The position numbers and the translations under genes are program-made. A stretch of 64,000 bases of DNA from Nitrococcus mobilis Nb-231 (GTDB taxonomy: Bacteria > Pseudomonadota > Gammaproteobacteria > Nitrococcales > Nitrococcaceae), in NCBI RefSeq assembly GCF_000153205.1, contig NZ_CH672427.1:1962541-2026540 (forward strand), given 5' to 3'. Below are positions 44,916 through 54,695 of the stretch, in pieces. The notes beneath the pieces are model-generated. The model ran no database searches, had not been told where the DNA came from, and was given only the letters and a program-made list of their open reading frames with translations. Positions within the stretch are counted from its first letter, which is position 1. Each line of letters begins with the position of its first letter.

Positions 44916-45935
44916 TTAGACTCGCTGGTCTACCGAAATCGTTGCGTAGGCCTGCTCCGCTTGCTGACGGGTATACTCCTCAAGCCACCAGCGGTTGGTG
45001 TTTTTGAACTGCAACTCGCCGGTGTACTCATACCGCCCTGGCGGTAGACCGTGTTGCTCGCGAAGGCGGGCGACGATCTTCGCATAGTAGGCCGATGGAT
45101 CGCGGCAAAAATCCTCGTACTGGATCACAAGCTTGTGGTGCTCCGAAACCGACTCCAGTGCGCTTTGGACGGAACGGTTAATCGCGTGAATCTGCCCCGC
45201 CACAGACTCGAGCGGGTCGAGGCCCTTGAGCCGCGGATACTCTTTGATCTTGAAGGAATACCAGGTGCGGATGTCACCATACTGGCGCTTTCGCGCCGCC
45301 AGCGCCGATTGTATGTTGAAGATGGGATCGCGCCTGATCCAGACGAACAGCACCTTATCGAATAACGACTCCAGCACGGGAATGTTCTGGTTCATGATCA
45401 TCGCTTTCAGCGAGAAGGGTTTTTCGAAGATGTTGGCCAGCGCATTGAGTTCATCTCGCAGGCCCGCCAAGTCTGCGCGCGCCCGAAGTTCGTCGTCGGG
45501 AAGATAGTCCAAACCGCGAAACGGCAGGAAACGACGCCAGAAATACCAAAACTCGTTAGGCGCCAGGGCGCCCTTGGTCTTGCCGTTTTCGGAGGAGAAA
45601 TCGATCACCGAGTTGAAATCCAGGATTTCGTTACGGAAATTGTAGCGGGGATCGGTCAGTAGCTGCTGGATTCTCGCGCCGATGAGCGGCGCGCCGTAGA
45701 ACCTCGAGAGCAGATTGGTCGGATACGCAGTCAGGCTCGTTGTGGCGAGCCACTGGGTGAAAAGAGTCGTTCCGGAGCGCAGCGGCCCCATAACTAAAAC
45801 TTTGGAGAACCGCTCCTGGGCGTCGACTACTAGCGCCTCGTTAGCCGACTTCAACAGAATGTTGATCTGTTGCAGGAGCTCTTCCAGAGATGCGTTACGT
45901 GAGAAACCGCGTGACCGCTTCGTCATTTCACCCAT
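44916..45935 (-). CDS. PAPS-dependent sulfotransferase family protein
   Basis: This is a 339-aa protein. The phosphosulfate-binding loop is VLVMGPLRSGTTLFTQWL (~residues 47-64). The 3'-phosphate motif is near VLFVWIRRDPIFNIQSAL (~residue 195). LVIQYEDFCRDPSAYYAKI is the conserved late segment. It probably transfers sulfate to a glycan. Co-oriented with wbqC- and degT-like genes; the ATG is 3 bp beyond the previous stop. Confidence 0.83.
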   Translation of the reverse strand: MGEMTKRSRGFSRNASLEELLQQINILLKSANEALVVDAQERFSKVLVMGPLRSGTTLFTQWLATTSLTAYPTNLLSRFYGAPLIGARIQQLLTDPRYNFRNEILDFNSVIDFSSENGKTKGALAPNEFWYFWRRFLPFRGLDYLPDDELRARADLAGLRDELNALANIFEKPFSLKAMIMNQNIPVLESLFDKVLFVWIRRDPIFNIQSALAARKRQYGDIRTWYSFKIKEYPRLKGLDPLESVAGQIHAINRSVQSALESVSEHHKLVIQYEDFCRDPSAYYAKIVARLREQHGLPPGRYEYTGELQFKNTNRWWLEEYTRQQAEQAYATISVDQRV

Positions 45936-45938
45936 TGG

Positions 45939-46628
45939 CTACACCAGTGTATTCGCGTCTAGAAGCTCTGTGATCTTGCCCGGCGGGCAGCACATTAGGA
46001 TGTCGATGATGGACAGGTTTGGGACAAAGCCCGTCCGCCCCTGGTCATATACGACATCCTCCATCTGGAGGAACAGCAGTTCACAACCTTTGGCGGCGAA
46101 TGACGCCCGGCTGTATAGCTCGCGGCCACCAATACTGTTGACATAGGTCGTCGCCCCCAGCGCCTGGCAGATTTCTATGAGCTTGTCTTCAGCAGAAGCG
46201 GCTCTGTCGTACTTAATCTCGCTGGAAAGCATTATGTGCTTCCCAACTCCTAGATACTCGAAGACCTCTTCCAGCCCCGCTCGGCAGACGGAAGGTATGG
46301 CCCTGTCTGGGTAGAGAAGAACCCTTTCCACCATCGGATACACAGCATCGAAAAAAGGTGCGCCAGAATAAGAATACTGCAACATTCTCAATATCTTGGA
46401 GACGTCCTTGGAAAACTGCAGATCCTTTATGATTTTGTTCTGCGAGGCGCCGGGCACGGGAATGGTGAACCGACACGCTTGCCCGTTGCTCAGCAGAGAG
46501 TTCCGATTGATATACCCGCGCTTGATGAAGGTGACGTCGTCGTATAGCACGAACAGGTCGGAACAGTGCACTAGCTGGTAGTAGCCCAGATAAGGGAAGA
46601 TGTAGGGCTGCATGATGGCGACTCTCAC
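45939..46628 (-). CDS. WbqC-like family protein
   Basis: This is a 229-aa protein. MRVAIMQPYIFPYLGYYQLV...DLFVLYDDVTFIKRGYINRN is the diagnostic WbqC start; further family motifs are TIPVPG and YVNSIGGRELYSRASF. WbqC-like genes sit in O-antigen and capsule loci, and the role is often proposed to be amino-sugar acylation. It overlaps the aminotransferase gene by 4 bp, supporting a two-step route: amino-sugar formation, then modification. Confidence 0.88.
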   Translation of the reverse strand: MRVAIMQPYIFPYLGYYQLVHCSDLFVLYDDVTFIKRGYINRNSLLSNGQACRFTIPVPGASQNKIIKDLQFSKDVSKILRMLQYSYSGAPFFDAVYPMVERVLLYPDRAIPSVCRAGLEEVFEYLGVGKHIMLSSEIKYDRAASAEDKLIEICQALGATTYVNSIGGRELYSRASFAAKGCELLFLQMEDVVYDQGRTGFVPNLSIIDILMCCPPGKITELLDANTLV

Positions 46629-47725
46629 GAAGCCACCCGCTCTACGACGCTCACGATCTTTGCAATGTCCCTATCCGTCAAACCAACGTATATCGGTAGA
46701 CAAATGATGCGCTTGGCGACGTCGTTCGAATGCCGGTTACGGGTCCCGATACCGAAGTAGTCCACCGAGTCCAGCGAGGGATAGAAATAGCGCCGGGTGT
46801 AGACCCCAACCTCCCTCAGCGCCGCCATGGTGGCCTCAACGTCAGTTTCCGAGCTCAGCAGCACGGGCGCATAGGCGTAGTTGTTGCTGGCGTTGGGATT
46901 ACGGAGCTGCAGCTGGTAGCGCCCCCCCTGCAACGCCGATTCGTAGGCTTGCCAGATCGCCGCTCGCACCTGGAGGTTGGCCTCCATCTCGTCGAGTACG
47001 CAGAGTCCCATGGCGGCTTGGAACTCGTTCATCTTCGCGTTGATGCCCAGCCCCTCGATCGTCTCCGGCCCCGTGATGCCGAAGTTGATCAAGCGCTTGG
47101 CGTATTCCAGGTGCGCTTCGTCCTTGAAGACGATTGCCCCGCCCTCCAGGGTGTGAAACAGCTTCGTGGCGTGGAAGCTGAGCGTGGTTGCATCGCCGCG
47201 TGTCAACAGGCTTTTGCCTTGGTACGCCACGCCGAAGGCATGGGCGGCGTCGTAGATCACCTTGAGCCCGTCCCGCTGCGCAACCTCCTCAAGGGCTTCG
47301 ACATCGCAGGCGTTACCGAAGACGTGTACCGGCACGATCGCACGGGTACACGATGTAACGGCAGGCCCAACCTGGGCAGGATCGAGGCACCAGGTATCCG
47401 GATCGATATCGGCGAAGACCGGTTCGATCCCTTCCCATTTCAGGGAACTCGCCGTGGCGATAAAGCTGAACGGCGTCGTGATGGCTTCCCGGCGCTCGCC
47501 AACCGCGCAGCCCGTTACTCCAAGGGCTCGGTATGCGATCTGCAACGCGAGCGTCCCGTTGCTGACTAACAGCAGGTTGCGCACGCCCAGGTAGTCCTCC
47601 AGGCGCCGGGTGAGTTCTTGCACCAGAGGGCCCTTGTTAGTCAGCCACTGGCGCTCGTAAATGCCGTCCAGGTACCGGTCGAGTTTTTCACGACTGGGCA
47701 GGTACGGCCTGGTGACGGGGATCAT
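46625..47725 (-). CDS. DegT/DnrJ/EryC1/StrS sugar aminotransferase
   Basis: This is a 366-aa PLP enzyme. MIPVTRPYLPSREKLDRYL is the usual start; PVHVFGNACDVEAL and VIYDAAHAFGV bind PLP; the Schiff-base Lys is in LSFHATKLFHTLEGGAIV. It converts a nucleotide keto-sugar to an amino sugar for surface polysaccharide. First intact gene of the minus-strand operon. The precise sugar cannot be read from sequence. Confidence 0.9.
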   Translation of the reverse strand: MIPVTRPYLPSREKLDRYLDGIYERQWLTNKGPLVQELTRRLEDYLGVRNLLLVSNGTLALQIAYRALGVTGCAVGERREAITTPFSFIATASSLKWEGIEPVFADIDPDTWCLDPAQVGPAVTSCTRAIVPVHVFGNACDVEALEEVAQRDGLKVIYDAAHAFGVAYQGKSLLTRGDATTLSFHATKLFHTLEGGAIVFKDEAHLEYAKRLINFGITGPETIEGLGINAKMNEFQAAMGLCVLDEMEANLQVRAAIWQAYESALQGGRYQLQLRNPNASNNYAYAPVLLSSETDVEATMAALREVGVYTRRYFYPSLDSVDYFGIGTRNRHSNDVAKRIICLPIYVGLTDRDIAKIVSVVERVAS

Positions 47726-47798
47726 GAGCTACGCCTATCGCCTCGGTTCGCGCATGGCATCCAGGCACCATGGTTCGACATTAATTCTCCTTGATCGA

Positions 47799-48492
47799 CT
47801 ATCCTGTTTGATTGAAATGAAGCGTCTGCAGGCTGAGACCTGTAAGACCTAGAAACTCTAGAACTTTCTCAGAGGCCTGCGGATCGGACAGGTTCATTTC
47901 CAAAAGGTGACCAGGCTTGTCGGAAAAATAAGCGGTAGCCTCCTTCAAATGCGTTTGGTAGGCCGCCTTATAGGTCTCCGGATCGTAGAGCGCCCGTTCG
48001 TCAATTCCATATCTAAGACGCTGCGCATCCCTCAACCATCAGACATAACAGCAAGGGAAGACTTTAAGGTCGTCTGCAGTGGGCGCCCTTCCTTTACCGA
48101 CGATCTTCGCGTGAAGGTGAATAAGCAGGTTGGTACCACTCGTCTGCCCTATTGCGCTTGGTTAGAATGAACTTTGCGTCTGGAAAGGCCTCGAATAGCG
48201 CGCGATAAGTGCCTGAATAGCTGAATGACACGTCCTGAAGGGCTTCGTATCGTCTGCAAAATTGGATTAGTCGGCGAAAGTCACCTCGCGCCCAATCGCA
48301 CAACAGCATCTCACCCTTGTGTTGCGGGGCAACTTGAAACCCGGCGTTAGCTAAGAATGCCCCGAGAGATATCGTACTGGACTTGTCCGGTCCGATGCAG
48401 AATACCCGCCGGCTGACATTATTGCTAAAGTGGATCGCGGGAAGGTGCCTCAGTTCCAGGCCGATGTTCACTTGGGCGCTTTTGAATCGCAT
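47799..48492 (-). pseudogene. Sulfotransferase family gene, frameshifted
   Basis: From ATG 48492 the frame reads RRVFCIGPDKSSTISLGAFLANAGFQV (phosphosulfate loop), then YSGTYRALFEAFPDAKFILTKRN and WYQ, and shifts near 48135. The continuation HAKIVGKGRAPTADDLKVFP and an in-frame TGA (before WLRDAQRLRYGIDERALYDP) lead to a normal C-terminal part (GHLLEMNLSDPQASEKVLEFLGL) ending at 47799. There are thus at least two lesions. It precedes the DegT operon on the same strand. Confidence 0.78.
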
Positions 48493-48609
48493 GCCCGCTC
48501 CCTCCGTGGCAGGCAGCAACCATAGCACGAGCAGCTCAACAGTTTACAACCGCAAGCCGTGAGTTGCTCCACCCCAGCAGGCTGGGTTTGAATCTGAATT
48601 CTAAGCACG

Positions 48610-49080
48610 CTCAGTAATGTACTGTCAGATCGTTGACGATTGCATCGATCGCTCTTGGCATGCATTGGTTGTCGGCTACGCAGTGATACGAGGCTTTATT
48701 GACGGAGAAGGCGCCCCTCATGGACATCCACCTGCGCAAGAACGCCACGACCAGCCCGACCTCTCGGATAGCTACCCAGCGCTCGAACGAGCCTATGCGG
48801 CCGCTTGCGCAGGAATTCACCGTCTTGCAGGACAACCACCCGCCGGTGGGCGCGCCGCTTGGCGCGGCATCGGCTGCGAGCACCGCCTGCCGAGCAGGCC
48901 CTCGCTGCCCAACGGCCTGGTCGAGCATTGCAACGAGCGTATCAGCGCGATCCTGACCATCCACCCCTTCGACAGCGCCACAGCTGGCTCTACAACCACC
49001 GTTTTACCCAGAAGCTTCCTCGGGCACAAGAGCCCGGTCAAGGCCATGAAAAACTGGTACGCTAAACGCCCGATTTGTTC
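48610..49080 (+). pseudogene. Decayed IS481-family element
   Basis: Short pieces in different frames match the IS481 transposase at 23086: MDIHLRKNATTSP at 48720, the ERISAILTIHPFDS equivalent near 48935, and LGHKSPVKAMKNWYAKRP near 49020. Large internal deletions removed the DDE core. TACTGTCAGATCGTTGACGATT (from 48618) may be the old left end. It separates the two halves of the polysaccharide locus. Confidence 0.6.
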
Positions 49081-49124
49081 AATCGAAAGCCACGCAGTCA
49101 GACGAGGGCCGACAGCTAGATAGT

Positions 49125-50570
49125 ATGCTCCGCCAGAGAACTGCTACAGGTGTACTTTGGAGTTTCTCGCAGCAATTGAGTCAGCGCGGCATCGGTATTC
49201 TGGTCACGCTGCTTCTAGCCCATTTTCTTGTGCCCGCCGATTTTGGCCTCATGGCGATGCTGGCTGTTTTTATCACTATTGCGGGCAGTTTGATGGAATC
49301 GGGTTTCAAACAAGCCTTGATACGTAAGAAGGATGCCTTACAAAGGGATTTCAACACTGCATTTTACGCCAATATACTTTTAGGATTTCTGTCCTACGGA
49401 TTGCTTTTTATTATCGCACCCGCTGTTGCGGTATTCTATGATGAGCCCCGACTGACTGATCTGATTCGGGTCGTTGGAATTTCTATTCCAATAACTGCTT
49501 TTCAAGTGGTCCAAATAGCTAATCTCAGCCGTAGTCTCAATTTCAAAACACAGCTAAAGGCTACGGTACCCGCAACCATCGCTTCAGGGCTTATAGCGAT
49601 AAGCTTAGCCTATCTCGGCTTCGGCGTTTGGGCCTTGGTTGCACAAACCCTGATGGTTTCAACGCTGACGACGCTCATTCTGTGGGCCATGCAGTTATGG
49701 CAGCCAACTCTAGAGTTCAGCCGACAGTCACTATCTGATATGTTCGGGTTCGGTTATAAACTGTTCTTATCAGATCTGCTCAATATCGTCTTTAAGAATC
49801 TTTATATAGTAGTAATTGCAAAACTGTTTTTAGCGCCTATTGCAGGTTTTTATTTTTTTGCTGAAAAAATAAAAGACTTGATTATTAGCCAGCTTGTACT
49901 CTCCATTATGACAGTCACCTATCCAGCTTTATCGATTCTTCAGGATGAGGATATTCGCCTGAAGGCCGCCTTGCGCAAAGTAATTCAGGTGACTACCTTC
50001 TTACTTTTCCCAGCAATGCTTTTCCTGGCGGCCTTGGCGGAACCTTTATTTCACGTCTTTCTCCCTGATACATGGCTCCCCGCTGCAGTCTATTTGCAAC
50101 TCATGTGTATAACTGCGTTGCTTTATCCTCTGCATTCCATCAATCTCAATATATTGAAAATTAAGGGACGCTCCGATCTTTTCCTTTACATTTCGATTAT
50201 CAAGAAATTGATAATCCTTATAATCTTGCTTATCAGCCTACCCTATGGTGTCATAGGCATTCTTATCGGCCAGATCGCCGCATCGGTATTAGCCTACATC
50301 CCGAACAGTTATTACTCGGTAAAACTTATCAATTATTCCATTCGAGAGCAGCTTGCAGATGTCTTTCCGGGGCTTTTCCTTAGCGTTTTTATAGCAGGAG
50401 TGATTTATGGGGCCATCGAGCTCTCAGTTTTCGCCACGCTGCTACAATTAGTCATATTTAGTGGGATCGCGGTAACTGGCTATCTGCTTGGCGCCCACCT
50501 GCTTAGACTTAATGCGCTTCAGCTCGCCATGTCGCTCTATCGAGAAAGATTCGGGAGAATAAATACATGA
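49125..50570 (+). CDS. Wzx-type polysaccharide flippase
   Basis: This is a 481-aa inner-membrane protein with about 12-14 hydrophobic helices (MOP superfamily, polysaccharide biosynthesis type). The start RTATGVLWSFSQQLSQRGIGILVTLLLA and VPADFGLMAMLAVFITI...ESGFKQALI are typical. It would flip lipid-linked repeat units to the periplasm. It is clearly AT-richer than flanking genes, as O-antigen flippases often are. It overlaps the following GT2 gene by 4 bp. Confidence 0.9.
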   Translation: MLRQRTATGVLWSFSQQLSQRGIGILVTLLLAHFLVPADFGLMAMLAVFITIAGSLMESGFKQALIRKKDALQRDFNTAFYANILLGFLSYGLLFIIAPAVAVFYDEPRLTDLIRVVGISIPITAFQVVQIANLSRSLNFKTQLKATVPATIASGLIAISLAYLGFGVWALVAQTLMVSTLTTLILWAMQLWQPTLEFSRQSLSDMFGFGYKLFLSDLLNIVFKNLYIVVIAKLFLAPIAGFYFFAEKIKDLIISQLVLSIMTVTYPALSILQDEDIRLKAALRKVIQVTTFLLFPAMLFLAALAEPLFHVFLPDTWLPAAVYLQLMCITALLYPLHSINLNILKIKGRSDLFLYISIIKKLIILIILLISLPYGVIGILIGQIAASVLAYIPNSYYSVKLINYSIREQLADVFPGLFLSVFIAGVIYGAIELSVFATLLQLVIFSGIAVTGYLLGAHLLRLNALQLAMSLYRERFGRINT

Positions 50571-51499
50571 ACGAAAGCACAAAACCGCTGTTAAGTATTT
50601 GCTGCACCACTTATAACCATGAAAATTACATCGCACAAACGATTGATGGTTTTTTGATGCAACTGACCTCATTTCCCATTGAGATATTAATTCACGATGA
50701 TGCGTCTACCGATCGAACGGCAGACATTATTCGTAGGTACGAAGTGGAACAGCCCGATACAATCAAGGTGATTTATCAATCGGAGAACCAATTCTCCAAG
50801 GGAAAGCGGCCGATGCTGCTCAATTTTAAACGGGCCCAAGGTGAATATATCGCTTTTTGTGAAGGCGATGACTATTGGACCGATCCGTACAAATTACAAA
50901 AGCAAGTCGAGTTCCTAGAAAAGAACCCGACAGTGGCGTTTTGCGGGCACGCGGTCAAGCAGATCGATGCGGATGGAACGACATTACAGGAAAGTCAATT
51001 TAACATCCTTGAAGACAAGCACCTTGCACAGGAGGAAATAGCTTTTGGGCATCTTGGCGTCCCGACGCTTTCTCTTCTTTTCAGAAATTATGGGAATTTT
51101 CCTTCCCACAGCCTAATTAATGGTGACCGTGTTCTACTCTCTTTTCTTTCGAACTTTGGCGGGGGTTATCTTTCCAAGGAGAACATGGGCGCGCGCCGCA
51201 TTCATCCAGGTGGGATCTGGTCATTACGTCCGCTAAAAGAGCAAATTGATGCGAGGACGTTGACGCTTTCAAAGATACCACAATTAATCGATTCAGAGAG
51301 AAAATCGCTTGCTTATTTTCGGTTTTTTATCCACTCCATAAAAGAAGACTACTCATGGAAAAGAAAACTTAAAAATATCCCCCTCTCCTTTATTATGACA
51401 CTTTTCTGGTTAAGGCCGACTTCGCTGAGATTTATCTTTGCACGGATCAAGAAAAAATTCTATGGAACCAGCCACTTGCAGCAATCCCCTTGCCAATGA
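50567..51499 (+). CDS. Family 2 glycosyltransferase
   Basis: This is a 310-aa GT-A enzyme. It starts LLSICCTTYNHENYIAQTIDGFL. The nucleotide-binding acids are in ILIHDDASTDRTADII, the DxD-like motif is EGDDYW (~residue 100), and TDPYKLQKQVEFLEKNP follows. It adds a sugar to the lipid-linked unit. AT-rich like the flippase; probably arrived with it. Confidence 0.9.
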   Translation: MNESTKPLLSICCTTYNHENYIAQTIDGFLMQLTSFPIEILIHDDASTDRTADIIRRYEVEQPDTIKVIYQSENQFSKGKRPMLLNFKRAQGEYIAFCEGDDYWTDPYKLQKQVEFLEKNPTVAFCGHAVKQIDADGTTLQESQFNILEDKHLAQEEIAFGHLGVPTLSLLFRNYGNFPSHSLINGDRVLLSFLSNFGGGYLSKENMGARRIHPGGIWSLRPLKEQIDARTLTLSKIPQLIDSERKSLAYFRFFIHSIKEDYSWKRKLKNIPLSFIMTLFWLRPTSLRFIFARIKKKFYGTSHLQQSPCQ

Positions 51500-51878
51500 C
51501 GGCGAGGACAGGTTCTGAGTCTAAACCACATACTACTGACTTTATCCTAGGGTAAGCCTGTTCAAGGCTATAGATATTTATAGGTCAACATCCGCTTGAG
51601 ACACAGCGCAATTGTCATTCCGATTCTTGCTCGATACCTCCACGCTGTTGCATCGCCTGAGATGTGGGGGCGAAAGCGCGTAGCAAGATGAAAATGCCTA
51701 TGAGAGTGGAGCCGCGTACGGAAAGGGTTGTGCCACAGTTCGCTACTTACACTTGACTTACACTTGGAAGCAAACCACCTCGCGACAGCATCTCACCGGC
51801 CATAGACACGCCATCGCGCCTGCGGCCCGCGCGCTGGAATGGCGAGAGCGGCTTATTCTACCGCTTTCATTTTCCGCT
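51500..51878. other. Gene-free stretch between GT2 and the IS1634 element
   Basis: No supported gene. It contains a small tandem repeat ACTTACACTTG (twice, near 51744-51765). The final part, GGCTCC..., begins the 24-bp target duplication of the adjacent element at 51879. Confidence 0.5.
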
Positions 51879-51902
51879 GGCTCCTCTTTGTCAACCTGGA
51901 CA

Positions 51903-53791
51903 CCCAAGTTCCGCAGCTAAACTCGCAAGCGTTTGATTCGATTGAGGCGGCACTGTCGAAAATGACACTACACGCCGCTCTTAGGGTTTCGGTATCTCCA
52001 GCGCGGCGAACAAGTCCAGCTGCTCTTGGGTCGTTTTGCTGACTCCGCTGTAGGCGTGCTCTGCGATTATCGCGCGGTGGCGCTGGATTCGGCGAAGCAG
52101 TTCCAATGCCGTCTCCGGGCTCACGGTGCTGCCGTGTGCCTTCAGCCGCATGCGCATGATGCGGTAGAGCACCAGGGCCAGGAAGCAGATCAGCGCGTGA
52201 GCGCGGATGCGATCGGGCAGACGGTGGTAGACCGGCGCGATCTCCAGGTCGCTCTTTAGTACCCGAAAGCCTCGCTCGATGTCGGCGAGCGCCTTGTAGC
52301 GCGCCACGACCTCGGCGGCGGAGAAGTCCACTACGTTGGTCAGCACCACCAGCTTGCCGTCGAAGAGCTCGGCGCGGGCGATGGCCTCCTCGTCCACGCT
52401 GTAGCTGAAGCGATCGGCCTGGTAGTCCGCCTGGATGAACCGGGTGAGTTCGGCCTCGGCCACCGCCCGCTGGAAACGACTGTAGGCGCCACGATCACTG
52501 GCCCGTCGTCCGCGCGTGCTCTGTCCCGCGTCTTGAACATCGAGCTTGCGCACCAGCGCCTCGGCGAAAGCCTCAAGCTCTGCGATTCGCTCTCGGCGCC
52601 GGCTCGATTGCTCCGCCGCGCGCTGCGGATCGTGAGCAACGACGAGACGCTGCTCGGCGAACCGCCCCTCGGCCAGGCCTTGTGCGAAGTCCATACCCTC
52701 CAGCGTGCCACCGAGCTCGGCGTACCGCCGGGCCGGCACCGCGAGGATGAACTGGAGCTTGCGTGCACTGGCCTCGGCCAACGCGACCAACTCCGAGACG
52801 TTATCCAGGCTCAGCAAGCCGCGGTCAGCCACCAGAATGACCCGTTCCACGGGAAAACGCTCCAGCACCTGGCACAACATGCCTTGCAGCGTCTTGGTCT
52901 CGGCGATGTTGCCGGCGTGCACCGTGTGCATCAGCGGCAGTTCGTCGGCGGACTGCACCACGCCCAGCACGAACTGCCGGGCAATGGCACCCGTTTCCTT
53001 GTTCATGCCGAAGGCGCGCACATCCTCGGGCAACTGCCCTTCGCCGTGAATGCGCACGGTGGTGAGATCATAGAACACCACCGAGAGCTGCTGATCGAGC
53101 ATCGCACGCAGCTGCTCGGCGGCGCGCGCCTCCACCGCCTCAGTGCGATCCATCAGCGCGTCCATCGTGCGCAACAACTGGTCATGGCTGATCGACTCCG
53201 GCATGCCGGGGATGCTCACCGTCTCCAGCCATTGCAGACAACCGAGCTTGGAGTCCGGCGCGCAGAGGCGGTTGAACACCATCGCTCTGACCAACGCCTC
53301 GGCATCGAAGCTGCGCCGCGAAGAGCGCAGCGCCCGCTTGATGGCCTGCCCGAAACCCAGTCCCTGCCAGAGCTCGTGTAGGGCGTAGACATCACCGAAC
53401 GCACGGGCGCTGTCGTATTCGACCGGATGCGCGGTGTTCTCAGCCCGGCCCAGGGCCCGGTTGAGGCCGTTGATCAGAGGGTCAAGGTGCTTCGGCTCGA
53501 GCTTGTCCAGCCGGCCGAGGTTGGCCACAACGCGCTGGCGCACACCGCCACTGTCGGTGCGATAGGACTCGACGAGTTGAAGATAGGTGCGAGATCCCGA
53601 GCGGGTGAGGCGCGTATACATGTGGCTACGATAGCACCGACGCGATACGAAAGGTAAGCCTTTTATACCGCCTGCGTGACACTACATGTGTCCACGACAT
53701 ATACTGCTTCCGTCACGATAAGCGCCTGTTTCTTCAAGCCACTGAATGCCCGAAAACCTCAAAAACAGCTCGCGAACTGCGGAACTTGGGG
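51903..53791 (-). mobile_element. Intact IS1634-family element with 24-bp target duplication
   Basis: The left end CCCAAGTTCCGCAG (51903-51916) is the reverse complement of the right end CTGCGGAACTTGGG (53777-53790). The same 24 bases, beginning GGCTCCTCTTTGTCAACC, lie directly outside both ends (51879-51902 and 53792-53815). Such a long duplication is unusual for most IS families, but IS1549, an IS1634-family member, is known for long ones. Confidence 0.9.
51981..53621 (-). CDS. IS1634-family transposase, a different member
   Basis: This is a 546-aa DDE transposase. The catalytic Asp residues are in VVFYDLTTVRIHGEG and VILVADRGLLSLDN, and the Glu is in LADIERGFRVLKSDLEIAPVYHRL. The start MYTRLTRSGSRTYLQLVESYR is family-typical. 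It is well diverged from the pair at 8.4-12.3 kb, so this is a separate arrival. No lesions are seen. Confidence 0.93.
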   Translation of the reverse strand: MYTRLTRSGSRTYLQLVESYRTDSGGVRQRVVANLGRLDKLEPKHLDPLINGLNRALGRAENTAHPVEYDSARAFGDVYALHELWQGLGFGQAIKRALRSSRRSFDAEALVRAMVFNRLCAPDSKLGCLQWLETVSIPGMPESISHDQLLRTMDALMDRTEAVEARAAEQLRAMLDQQLSVVFYDLTTVRIHGEGQLPEDVRAFGMNKETGAIARQFVLGVVQSADELPLMHTVHAGNIAETKTLQGMLCQVLERFPVERVILVADRGLLSLDNVSELVALAEASARKLQFILAVPARRYAELGGTLEGMDFAQGLAEGRFAEQRLVVAHDPQRAAEQSSRRRERIAELEAFAEALVRKLDVQDAGQSTRGRRASDRGAYSRFQRAVAEAELTRFIQADYQADRFSYSVDEEAIARAELFDGKLVVLTNVVDFSAAEVVARYKALADIERGFRVLKSDLEIAPVYHRLPDRIRAHALICFLALVLYRIMRMRLKAHGSTVSPETALELLRRIQRHRAIIAEHAYSGVSKTTQEQLDLFAALEIPKP

Positions 53792-53815
53792 GGCTCCTCT
53801 TTGTCAACCTGGACA

Positions 53816-54494
53816 GCACTGAGTGTGTATGGATTTAGTGACAGGTTGCCGTCTCTGGCGCTATGCCATAGCCTGATGTCCGCTGACGCTTCGTCCCTGG
53901 GTCAGCGACGGTCGGAGCTAACTGCCCGAACCGAGTACAGGCTGAATGCCCAAGTAAAATCGCATAATAATTTCCGTTCATATAGATACGGAGATATACT
54001 AATATAGTTTCTAGGAACATAGGGGGTGACGTCGCAAGAGATGCTATGCCATGCGACGGTTCACCGAAATTGACCAGATTGAGCTGCCTTGGTGGTTGCC
54101 AAAGGACCGTCGGGTGGTGTGCCTCGCCGAGGCACAGGTGAGCGATTATCAGCCGCCGTTACAACGCGTGCCAACGGGCTTAACCCCGGCGCAACGGCGC
54201 GGCGATTTGCCGCTATCGGCAGAAAGACTTTCATACGGTGCATCCTCGAGCGTCGGTTCGCGCTCTACGTCTCCCGGTAGAGTTGCTGTGGCCATCGTAG
54301 AAATCTCTGGTAGTCCCGCCCGAGTGCCGCGCCTGCCTGATCGCAAAGCGCGTTTAAGGTGCAGAGATCTTCGCCCGACACCGATCATGCCGCGTTCTGC
54401 CACATCGATTCACCCGCGGTCGAGCGGGCCTCTGGAGTGAGTCACTCCCACCTCTCGACAGTCAAGCGCAATTGGATTGCTTTCCGAGGATTCT
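53816..54494. other. Gene-free stretch before the exopolysaccharide operon
   Basis: Only short frames without recognisable sequence are present on either strand. The part near 53950-54010 is AT-rich and may carry the operon promoter. I see no IS remnant that I can name. Confidence 0.45.
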
Positions 54495-54695
54495 ATGGAT
54501 GGAAAAAACACGGTCGTGGAGTTAGCCAAACCTCGGCTCGACCGCCGCAAGCCAGCTGCTGACACTCTTTGCGAAATCGATAAAAGCGTTGAGCTGGCTC
54601 TAACGAACAGGCGCGTGCACACTGCCCATCGCTTCGCTTGGGATGCCGTCGCACGGCGGGCAACACATGCCCGTCAGGAGCAGAAAACGCCATGA
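54495..54695 (+). CDS. Possible small protein coupled to the GT4 gene
   Basis: A 66-aa frame begins MDGKNTVVELAKPRLDRRKP, with GAGGA 5 nt upstream of the ATG. Its stop overlaps the GT4 start (ATGA), the same coupling used throughout this operon. It is basic and probably helical. No family is recognised; it could be spurious. Confidence 0.35.
   Translation: MDGKNTVVELAKPRLDRRKPAADTLCEIDKSVELALTNRRVHTAHRFAWDAVARRATHARQEQKTP

Noticed and set aside
46730-47569. A 279-codon plus-strand open frame over the DegT aminotransferase
   Set aside because: It is an antisense shadow of a gene with all PLP motifs and has no ribosome site or family features.
52533-53381. A 282-codon plus-strand frame within the IS1634 element
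   Set aside because: The minus strand encodes the intact transposase with its DDE residues; this frame is a composition artefact.
54051-54440. A 129-codon frame before the exopolysaccharide operon
   Set aside because: Low-complexity Arg/Pro/Ser composition, overlapping frames on the other strand, and no recognisable motif.
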